A stretch of DNA of 64,000 nt from Oscillospiraceae bacterium (GTDB lineage Bacteria > Bacillota > Clostridia > Oscillospirales > Ruminococcaceae), in the NCBI GenBank assembly GCA_009776305.1, contig WRLY01000001.1, forward strand, positions 496,001-560,000, read 5' to 3'. The notes beneath the pieces are model-generated. The model saw nothing but the letters and a program-made list of their open reading frames with translations. It was not told where the DNA came from and searched no databases. Position numbers and translations under genes: made by a program. Of this stretch, positions 59,188 to 64,000 are shown in pieces. Positions within the stretch are counted from its first letter, which is position 1; each line of letters starts with the position of its first letter.

Positions 59188-59612
59188 TTGTTTATATCCC
59201 ATTCGCCCGCAATATACTTTACTTTATAATCTGCCGTAGCGGCTGATTCGGGAAGCTTATCTTTGCTGTAATTGGTAAGGTTGTTTTTAAGATTTTTCAG
59301 GATTTTGTATAAATTCCCGTTTCCAACGTTTTTCCAAATGTCATAAAACCCGAAAATTAAGCTTTCGGTATGAGTGCCGAGATTTGCCACAAGCTCGGCT
59401 GTCCACGTCGCTATTTCGTCATCTGTTGCGCTTTCGGTCGGCGGGACTAAATGCGCCCCCGAAATACTGCCGGTTTCCGAATTATAAACCGCGACCCCTA
59501 AGCATGAGGTAAATTTCGTGAAATTAATACCGCCTGCGGCAGGTATGCCGGTTATGTATTCCTTTTCCGCGATAAGTCTTGCAGGGTCTTCTACTCTTGT
59601 AAACTGATACAT
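59184..59612 (-). CDS. Unknown protein with CheD-like segment
   Basis: The 142-residue protein begins MYQFTRVEDPARLIAEKEYI. The central TSCLGVAVYNSETGSISGAH then LVPPTES resembles the GSCVGV.LYD......GG..H..LP core of CheD-type glutamine deamidases, but position and length differ and the match is by eye. The C-terminal half is helical (NGNLYKILKNLKNNLTNY). GGAGGAAA precedes the ATG. Convergent with leuS. The function is unassigned. Confidence 0.55.
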   Translation of the reverse strand: MYQFTRVEDPARLIAEKEYITGIPAAGGINFTKFTSCLGVAVYNSETGSISGAHLVPPTESATDDEIATWTAELVANLGTHTESLIFGFYDIWKNVGNGNLYKILKNLKNNLTNYSKDKLPESAATADYKVKYIAGEWDINK

Positions 59613-59699
59613 TGTTTTTCCTCCGAATAATTTTTATTTTTGTATAATTTTCTTATACAAGCTTATTATATATGAACCTAAGACGTGAAAAAATCATAT

Positions 59700-59739
59700 T
59701 TATACGGGCGGGGGTTTTAATTGCTCCCCGCCCGTATAA
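59700..59739 (-). terminator. Terminator after the 66-residue protein gene
   Basis: Arms TATACGGGCGGGG (59701-59713) and CCCCGCCCGTATA (59726-59738) pair perfectly with a 12-nt loop, directly after the stop codon of the leftward gene. The minus-strand T-tract is broken (AATATGATTTTTTC). Confidence 0.8.
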
Positions 59740-59740
59740 T

Positions 59741-59941
59741 TTATTCTATTCCCCATGTTTTGGATAAATTATCCACAAAGCTTCTCATTTCCTTTTTTGA
59801 GCCTATGCCGTGGGTTCGGTCGATAATCTGTTGTCTTTGCTGTTTTGAAAGCCCCGCGAAATGACTTAACGCGTCGCTGTTTTGAGCAAGCGCCATACCA
59901 AGCCCTAAAGGAATCCCGTTTTCCGAGTCATTTATACGCAT
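59741..59941 (-). CDS. Small conserved-looking protein (66 aa)
   Basis: The start is the ATG giving MRINDSENGIPLGLGMALAQ, after GCGAGGATT; the frame runs 7 codons further upstream. The second half is helical: LSKQQRQQIIDRTHGI, SKKEMRSFVDNLSKTW. The pattern G-L-G-M-A-L-A-x-N then LS..Q..QII is of a type seen in small clostridial hypothetical proteins. No function can be given. It is cytoplasmic by composition. Confidence 0.65.
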   Translation of the reverse strand: MRINDSENGIPLGLGMALAQNSDALSHFAGLSKQQRQQIIDRTHGIGSKKEMRSFVDNLSKTWGIE

Positions 59942-60141
59942 AAAAAATCCTCGCTTTTTCATAATAAATCAGAATACGTTATTATTTTTTGCAGGGGCAA
60001 ATTTTTTATAAGAGGTTTTCAATGGTGTATAAAAAATTACAATTTTAATTGAATAATATTGAAAATCCTGTTAAAACTAAAATCGTAATACATTAAGAAC
60101 CTGTGTCAGCGTGTTCTGATAATTCTGAAAGGAATGGATTT

Positions 60142-60888
60142 ATGAAAAAAGTTAAATTCGGCGACGTAAGGCGGGCGTTGAGAGGGAAAGGCTTCGTCAT
60201 AGCGCTGGGGATTTCGGTCATGGCGGTCGGCGTTTCGACATATATTGCCTATAATCAGGCGATTAATAAAATAGGTGAAACCCCGAGCTTTGGTGGTTAT
60301 GAACCCTTTGTTTACGAAAGCGAAAGCCCTGTAAACAAGCCGCAGACGGGCGTACCGCTGAATGAAGAAAACGATTCGCCGTCCGTAATTGATTTTGAGA
60401 ATGAATTTTTTGATGTCAGCGACGTCAACGATTTTGCCGGCGATTCTGCCGAGGAAGCAAACAACCCCATTCGTTCCACGCCTCCAATTGTTACACCCGT
60501 AGAGGGTGAAGTCGTTCAGCCTTTTTCAAATGGGGAATTAGTCAAGTCAAAAACCCTCGGCGTGTGGAAAACCCACGACGGCGTTGACATTACCGCCCCT
60601 CTCGGCACTGAGGTAAAAGCAATGACAAACGGCGTGGTGAGCGAGGTTTATTCCGACCCCCTTTGGGGCGTCTGCGTTGTCATTGACCACGGGGACGGTA
60701 TATTGGGGTGCTACTTCGGCTTGGACAAAAACGTAATGGTTTCTGTCGGGCAGGAAGTTAGCTCCGGCGATGTTATCGGCGCTGTGGGAGATACGGCGGA
60801 GATTGAGATTGCCGAGAGTCCCCATCTCCACTTCGGCATAAAAAAGAATGACGAGTGGATTGACCCGATGGAGTTTATTACGCAATAG
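60142..60888 (+). CDS. Membrane-anchored LytM/M23 peptidase, SpoIIQ-like
   Basis: The start is the ATG giving MKKVKFGDVRRALRGKG, after GAAAGGAATGG. The 248-residue protein has one N-terminal span (about 17-38, FVIALGISVMAVGVSTYIAY), an acidic linker, and a LytM domain (about 125-245) with WKTHDGVDITAPLGTEV (zinc His and Asp) and SPHLHFGIKK (H-x-H). All zinc ligands are present. In spore-formers SpoIIQ spans the forespore membrane and binds SpoIIIAH. Clostridial SpoIIQ proteins keep the zinc site, whereas the Bacillus protein lost it. Size, anchor and the nearby sigF operon favour SpoIIQ over a general endopeptidase. Confidence 0.8.
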   Translation: MKKVKFGDVRRALRGKGFVIALGISVMAVGVSTYIAYNQAINKIGETPSFGGYEPFVYESESPVNKPQTGVPLNEENDSPSVIDFENEFFDVSDVNDFAGDSAEEANNPIRSTPPIVTPVEGEVVQPFSNGELVKSKTLGVWKTHDGVDITAPLGTEVKAMTNGVVSEVYSDPLWGVCVVIDHGDGILGCYFGLDKNVMVSVGQEVSSGDVIGAVGDTAEIEIAESPHLHFGIKKNDEWIDPMEFITQ

Positions 60889-60917
60889 CTGAATTTTAAG
60901 ATTTGAGAAATCCACAT

Positions 60918-60972
60918 GAAAACAACCGGGAACAGATGTCGCTTGCGACTGAATCGTTTCCGGTTGTTTTTG
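60918..60972. terminator. Branched terminator after the SpoIIQ-like gene
   Basis: The outer stem AAAACAACCGGGAAC / GTTTCCGGTTGTTTT (one mismatch) encloses an inner GTCGC-TT-GCGAC stem. T-runs on both sides let it also end the leftward XRE transcript. Confidence 0.85.
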
Positions 60973-61038
60973 TTATTTTATTATACTGTTGGCGTATCTT
61001 ATTATCTTTTCAACGCTCTTTATATCTTTATTGCTCAT
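60973..61038 (-). CDS. Possible 21-residue ORF downstream of the XRE gene
   Basis: ATG after a G-run (GGGGG) reads MSNKDIKSVEKIIRYANSII ending in K. It stops exactly at the terminator. It looks like the N-terminus of a helical protein (HepT/DUF86-like beginnings are similar) and may be a remnant. Confidence 0.3.
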   Translation of the reverse strand: MSNKDIKSVEKIIRYANSIIK

Positions 61039-61105
61039 ATATTACAACCCCCGTATCTTGCAACTCTTTCTCCATGCGCGTGCCTTCCTTAATATTGTAT
61101 ACCAT
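61028..61105 (-). CDS. Possible 25-residue ORF downstream of the XRE gene
   Basis: An AGAGGTG site precedes ATG reading MVYNIKEGTRMEKELQDTG and ending VVIYEQ. It overlaps the next tiny ORF by 11 nt. Both lie between the XRE regulator and the shared terminator, so they are probably transcribed. Whether they are translated is unknown. Confidence 0.3.
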   Translation of the reverse strand: MVYNIKEGTRMEKELQDTGVVIYEQ

Positions 61106-61151
61106 AACGCGCACCTCTATAGCACAGCCTCCCCACTCATGTCAATTTTTA

Positions 61152-61367
61152 TCATTTCCTTTTCTCAATTGTTATTGTAACATCAAACTCTTTGGCTATT
61201 TTCATCAAAACGTCAATGCCGTAATTGGTTTTTCCAAGTTCATAATCTTGAACGCTGGGCTTACTTTTTCCTATCCTATCGGCAAATTCCTCCTGCGTTA
61301 ATTCCGTCCATTCCCTCATAAACTTGATAATCTCGCCCCTTGAATAATCGTTTGCTTTAAATTTCAT
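61152..61367 (-). CDS. XRE-family HTH regulator
   Basis: The 71-residue protein is a single HTH domain: IIKFMREWTELTQEEFADRI, GKSKPSVQDYELGKTNYGID and LMKIAKEFDVTITIEKR. It is of the SinR/Cro size class with no extra domain. A weak site precedes the ATG. It is divergent from the AbrB-like gene across a region with two perfect palindromes, so autoregulation and cross-regulation are likely. Confidence 0.88.
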   Translation of the reverse strand: MKFKANDYSRGEIIKFMREWTELTQEEFADRIGKSKPSVQDYELGKTNYGIDVLMKIAKEFDVTITIEKRK

Positions 61368-61380
61368 ATCATCACCCCTA

Positions 61381-61437
61381 TTGACAAGTATAGCGACACC
61401 ATGCTATACTTGTAAGAAAAACATGGTCACACCATGT
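61381..61437. promoter_or_regulatory. Promoter overlapped by two perfect palindromes between XRE and AbrB-like genes
   Basis: TTGACA (61381-61386), an 18-bp spacer and TATACT (61405-61410) form a rightward promoter. ACAAGTATAG (61384-61393) and CTATACTTGT (61404-61413) are perfect 10-bp arms spanning it. ACATGGT-CAC-ACCATGT (61421-61437) is a second palindrome at the predicted transcription start. The word CACCATG also occurs in the first loop. It is a likely operator cluster for one or both flanking regulators. Confidence 0.75.
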
Positions 61438-61452
61438 CTGTAGGCGGTAATT

Positions 61453-61713
61453 ATGATTATCAAAATCGAAGAAGTCGGTAAAATCTTTATTCCTATGGAT
61501 TATTTGCAGGAGCTTAGGCTAAACGAGGGGGACGAAATTGAGATAAATCTTTGCGAGGGCAGAATTATTATCAACCGCCTGATTCCGAGCTGTATTTTAT
61601 GCAATGCTGCGGGAAAGCTTGTACGATATGGCAGAAAATGCGTATGCCGCAACTGTATAGAGCGGTTGCAAAAAGCAAAGGACGGCGATTTTCTGTATCC
61701 TATATATTCATAA
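61453..61713 (+). CDS. AbrB/SpoVT-type DNA-binding domain fused to a zinc ribbon
   Basis: The 86-residue protein has a swapped-hairpin AbrB fold in the first 45 residues (VGKIFIPMDYLQELRLNEGD, EIEINLCEGRIIINRL). A compact zinc ribbon follows, with CILCNAAGKL and CVCRNCIERL. AbrB-like proteins are transition-state or development regulators. The added ribbon may mediate partner or DNA binding. It is expressed from the palindrome-covered promoter and closed by a strong terminator at 61718. The spoIIA operon follows. Confidence 0.82.
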   Translation: MIIKIEEVGKIFIPMDYLQELRLNEGDEIEINLCEGRIIINRLIPSCILCNAAGKLVRYGRKCVCRNCIERLQKAKDGDFLYPIYS

Positions 61714-61717
61714 AAAT

Positions 61718-61760
61718 AAAAATCGGCAAGGGCGTCAACCCTTGCCGATTTTTTCTTTTT
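61718..61760 (+). terminator. Terminator after the AbrB-like gene
   Basis: AAAAATCGGCAAGGG (61718-61732) pairs perfectly with CCCTTGCCGATTTTT (61739-61753), followed by TCTTTTT. It insulates the spoIIA operon. Confidence 0.93.
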
Positions 61761-61795
61761 CTCCCCCTCCCTTTTTTGACAATATTCTCAACCTT

Positions 61796-61819
61796 CCCTT
61801 GCTACAATAATAGCAAGGG
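61796..61819 (+). other. Hairpin in the spoIIA leader
   Basis: CCCTTGCTA and TAGCAAGGG form a 9-bp stem with a 6-nt loop followed by CTTTTTAAAT, only 13 bp before the AGGAGG site of spoIIAA. It could act as an attenuator or second terminator. TTGACA at 61776-61781 lies upstream, but no well-spaced -10 box was found. Confidence 0.55.
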
Positions 61820-61848
61820 CTTTTTAAATACAAGGAGGCGGTTATGAT

Positions 61849-62175
61849 TTGGGAACGGCAGAAATAACTAACAACGGCGAACGTCTTATTGTCGCCCTCT
61901 CGGGTGAAATAGACCATCACAGTCTTAAAACCCTGCGCGGCGTAATCGACGTACAGCTTGAAAATTACACGCCGCGATTGCTTGTGCTTGACTTCAGGGA
62001 GGTCGGTTTCATGGACAGTTCAGGCATAGGGCTTATTCTCGGTCGTAGACGAATAGCCGAAAGCTACGGCGGAAAGGTCGTTGTAAAAAACGTTTCGGGC
62101 TACGTGGAAAAGCTTATAAAATTAGCGGGGCTCGGCGCTATGATTTCAAAGCAACAGGAGGTGTGTCGCAAATAA
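61849..62175 (+). CDS. spoIIAA: Anti-sigma-F factor antagonist SpoIIAA
   Basis: This STAS-domain protein, once dephosphorylated, releases sigma-F from SpoIIAB in the forespore. The 108-residue protein begins GTAEITNNGERLIVALSGEI. The phosphorylated Ser lies in EVGFMDSSGIGLILGRRR, the family motif. The start is a TTG 10 nt after AGGAGG. An ATG at 61844, five bases upstream in another frame, would give only MIWERQK before a stop. The stop codon lies within the first arm of a 12-bp hairpin leading to spoIIAB. Confidence 0.93.
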   Translation: MGTAEITNNGERLIVALSGEIDHHSLKTLRGVIDVQLENYTPRLLVLDFREVGFMDSSGIGLILGRRRIAESYGGKVVVKNVSGYVEKLIKLAGLGAMISKQQEVCRK

Positions 62176-62200
62176 CATCATAAGCGGCGTTATTTGCGAC
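62165..62200 (+). promoter_or_regulatory. 12-bp perfect stem-loop between spoIIAA and spoIIAB
   Basis: GTCGCAAATAAC (62165-62176) pairs with GTTATTTGCGAC (62189-62200), with a 12-nt loop. The left arm includes the spoIIAA stop codon. The right arm ends 10 nt before the spoIIAB ATG, and no T-run or clear ribosome-binding site follows. A role in coupling or tuning SpoIIAB synthesis is plausible. Confidence 0.7.
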
Positions 62201-62210
62201 TGTATAAGTC

Positions 62211-62654
62211 ATGATTATAAATAACTTTATGAGGCTTATAATTCCAAGCCGCTCACAAAATGAAGCCTTTGCGCGGGCGGCGGTTACGGCTTTCGCGGCA
62301 GGGCTTGACCCTACCGTCGAGGAAATAAACGACATAAAGGCGGCGACCAGCGAAGCGGTGACAAACTCGATTGTACACGCCTACGCCGACCGAATAGGAA
62401 ATATAGAAATTTTAGCCCGAATACTTGAGCCTGATATTTTCTACATACGAATAAAGGATAAGGGATGCGGCATCGCCGATATAAAACAGGCAATGACGCC
62501 TCTGTTTACCACGTGTGCGGAAGGAGAGCGCGCGGGTTTGGGTTTCGCGGTTATGGAAAGCTTTATGGACAAGCTCCGCGTTACATCAAAGCCCGGAAAA
62601 GGTACAAGCGTAACAATGACCAAGCGCATAAAATCACGATATGAACAGAATTGA
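62211..62654 (+). CDS. spoIIAB: Anti-sigma-F factor / serine kinase SpoIIAB
   Basis: This GHKL-type kinase binds sigma-F and phosphorylates SpoIIAA. The 147-residue protein shows SRSQNEAFARAAVTAFAAGL, DIKAATSEAVTNSIVHAY (N-box), IKDKGCGIAD (G1), ERAGLGFAVMESFMD (G2) and KPGKGTSVTM. The start at 62211 aligns with family lengths; an ATG 18 nt later (MRLIIPSRS) is possible. No good Shine-Dalgarno is seen, and a stem-loop precedes it. It overlaps sigF by 14 nt. Confidence 0.95.
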   Translation: MIINNFMRLIIPSRSQNEAFARAAVTAFAAGLDPTVEEINDIKAATSEAVTNSIVHAYADRIGNIEILARILEPDIFYIRIKDKGCGIADIKQAMTPLFTTCAEGERAGLGFAVMESFMDKLRVTSKPGKGTSVTMTKRIKSRYEQN

Positions 62655-63291
62655 TGATGAATTTGCCGAACGCAATATGGGTTTGGTACACTCTCTTGCC
62701 AACCGTTTCAGGGGCAGGGGAATCGAGTATGAAGAACTTTTTTCGGCGGGCTGTGTGGGACTTGTGAAAGCGGGGAAGGGCTTTGACGAGAGCCGCGGCT
62801 TGCAGTTTTCGACTTATGCCGTCCCTGTAATTTTAGGCGAAATAAAACGCCTTTTTCGCGATGGAGGCGCGGTTAAGGTAAGCCGAGGCTTAAAAGAGCT
62901 GTCTTTGAAAGTCGCCAAAACCCGTGAAATCTTAGCGCAAAACGGTTCAGAGCCTCATCTTTCGGAAATTGCCGAGGCGCTCGGCATAACTATAGAACAG
63001 GTAAGCGAGGCGCTTTCGGTAAATCTGCCGCCCATTTCACTCACAGACAGCGATGAATCAGGGGGCGAATACGACCTGCCCGTAGAAGCTCCCCAGACAA
63101 GACTTACCGAAATAATCGCCCTCAAACAATCCTTGGGCAGGCTTTCCCCCGAGGACAGGAAGCTGATTATCCTGCGATACTGGGGCGGCAAAACCCAGGG
63201 CGAAACAGGCAGTCTTCTCGGAATGAGTCAGGTTCAGGTATCAAGAAGAGAACGGAAAATTTTGGAGGAGTTGAAGAAACAGTTGGTGTGA
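62641..63291 (+). CDS. sigF: RNA polymerase sigma-F factor (SpoIIAC)
   Basis: This is the first forespore-specific sigma factor. The 216-residue protein is slightly shorter than Bacillus sigma-F (about 255). Region 2 shows MGLVHSLANRFRGRGIEYEE, LFSAGCVGLVKAGKGFDESR and FSTYAVPVILGEIKRLFRD, the family signature. Region 3 includes REILAQNGSEPHLSEIAEAL. Region 4 ends GMSQVQVSRRERKILEELKK. The first residues are short (MNRIDDEFAERN). The ATG lies within the end of spoIIAB, giving tight stoichiometric coupling of the anti-sigma and sigma factors. Confidence 0.96.
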   Translation: MNRIDDEFAERNMGLVHSLANRFRGRGIEYEELFSAGCVGLVKAGKGFDESRGLQFSTYAVPVILGEIKRLFRDGGAVKVSRGLKELSLKVAKTREILAQNGSEPHLSEIAEALGITIEQVSEALSVNLPPISLTDSDESGGEYDLPVEAPQTRLTEIIALKQSLGRLSPEDRKLIILRYWGGKTQGETGSLLGMSQVQVSRRERKILEELKKQLV

Positions 63292-63307
63292 ATGTCAGAA
63301 TATATGT

Positions 63308-64000
63308 TCAATTATCAATGATTTTGATTTCCCCGACTTCAAAGGAATAAATCCACTTTTCCGTCACCTTGCCCCCCGTCATTTCCTCAATTGCACGCGC
63401 ATAAATTTCAAGTTGTCCGCTGTATTGTTCAATGAGCTTTTCGCAGGTTATGTTTCTGTTGGTTTTATAGTCCACAAGAATTATTCCGCCGTCCTCATAA
63501 AAGAACATGTCGGCTATACCCTGAACAAACGGCTTGTCATCGAAAATATCATCATACTCTTTCGGGTATCCGAGTTCCGAAAGGCTTATTTCAGTACAAA
63601 GCATAAATTCTTTGTGTATTTTAGGACTTTTTACAGCCCGTTTCCCAAGGGGGGAATTGAAAAAGCCCATAATTTTTCTTGGCTCAATCGCCGCGAATTC
63701 TTCTTCGGTAAAGCGGCTTTTTTGCTTCTCAATCTGTTTTTCATAATCGGGTTCTTTAAAATCAATAATCTCCATCATCTTATGATAGGCGTCGCCTCGC
63801 TTTTTACCGGTTAATTTTTTGTTGCCCATAAACGACGGACTCCTCGGGAATACCGTCGGCTCGTCCGCCATATCGTCGGTTCCGCCGCTTAATAAAATTT
63901 CGCCGTCTTCTTTATAACCCTCCGAAACGGCGGAGTTATGCCGCACGCCTATTTGCGTTGCCGTGACCCGACGCGGAATTTCAGTCAACGGCTGACGCGA
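63308..64000 (-). CDS. addA: ATP-dependent nuclease subunit AddA, C-terminal part (cut by window edge)
   Basis: The open frame reaches the window end, so only the last 230 codons are seen. PRRVTATQIG matches the linker of AddA proteins, and KKRGDAYHKMMEIID corresponds to G-x-x-x-H-x-x-L in the family. The nuclease site is FVQGIADMFFYEDGGIILVD followed by YKTNR: the G-I-(A/I)-D and D-Y-K-T triad of the AddA PD-(D/E)XK domain. Together with AddB it processes double-strand breaks for RecA. A stand-alone PD-(D/E)XK nuclease cannot be excluded without the helicase part. Confidence 0.82.
   Translation of the reverse strand, partial: SRQPLTEIPRRVTATQIGVRHNSAVSEGYKEDGEILLSGGTDDMADEPTVFPRSPSFMGNKKLTGKKRGDAYHKMMEIIDFKEPDYEKQIEKQKSRFTEEEFAAIEPRKIMGFFNSPLGKRAVKSPKIHKEFMLCTEISLSELGYPKEYDDIFDDKPFVQGIADMFFYEDGGIILVDYKTNRNITCEKLIEQYSGQLEIYARAIEEMTGGKVTEKWIYSFEVGEIKIIDN

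Noticed and set aside
62311-62629. Minus-strand frames opposite spoIIAB and many similar frames opposite large genes
   Set aside because: They follow the codon structure of the real gene on the other strand and show no start signals or family motifs.

Overview
The window looks like a chromosomal segment of an anaerobic, endospore-forming member of the Clostridia. The evidence is a complete spoIIAA-spoIIAB-sigF operon, a SpoIIQ-like LytM protein, a Spo0A-like regulator, clostridial families (DUF1385/YqhQ, Asp23 plus DAK2 kinase, the UPF0237/DUF711 pair, DUF6033, DUF6062), A/G-rich Shine-Dalgarno sequences and consensus sigma-A promoters. No close relative can be named from sequence alone. GC content is moderate and gene density is high, with many 4-nt ATGA/GTGA overlaps.

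Layout. 1-1,630: the start of an MGMT-like gene, an Ala/Lys/Pro-rich SCP2-like protein, and a Gly-Arg-His tRNA cluster behind a perfect consensus promoter. 1,850-4,323: a Spo0A-like response regulator followed by a GHKL histidine kinase. 4,340 to about 9,750: a compact mobile element. Its leftward arm is a large serine recombinase co-transcribed with a double zinc-ribbon/HTH protein. Its rightward arm holds two tiny ORFs, a small beta-rich protein, an unknown protein and an HUH rolling-circle Rep, ending in a strongly structured non-coding region with an 18-bp inverted repeat. 9,760-13,360: accessory genes (a truncated exported protein, a secreted transglutaminase-like protein with a possible toxin-fold protein and a Cys-rich mini-protein, tRNA-Ser, a DUF6794-like protein, an RHH protein).

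13,400-25,450: signalling and housekeeping. This holds a PdaB-like deacetylase with degenerate receiver and GGDEF proteins, rsmA (apparently leaderless), a nitroreductase, tsaD, and a 1,401-residue hybrid kinase whose operon partner is a receiver-GGDEF diguanylate cyclase. A cDPG-synthetase-like GTPase follows. 25,585-34,840: an unusual fusion of a TIM-barrel isomerase to an acyl-CoA ligase, glycogen phosphorylase, DUF6062, two base-excision DNA glycosylases (OGG-type and Ung) flanking a zinc-ribbon membrane protein, a PC4/YdbC protein and a phosphoesterase. 35,020-44,220: a DD-carboxypeptidase with rlmH, a DUF308 protein fused to a permuted NlpC-like domain, a degenerate ADP-ribosylglycohydrolase, DUF6033, DUF711-lipoprotein-UPF0237, and a PHP phosphatase.

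44,300-59,190 is the housekeeping core on the plus strand: Lrp-type regulator, aminotransferase, ispE, Asp23, DAK2 kinase, a two-component system, DUF1385, prmC, recA, recX, rimO, pgsA, leuS. 59,184-64,000: small conserved proteins, the SpoIIQ-like protein, a divergent XRE/AbrB-like pair with palindromic operators, the spoIIA operon, and the C-terminal end of AddA.

The best candidates for something undescribed are the integrated rolling-circle element with its structured right end, the TIM-barrel/acyl-CoA-ligase fusion, and the leaderless rsmA transcript. Start codons were chosen by ribosome-binding-site position. All functions are inferred from recognisable motifs; no database search was run.
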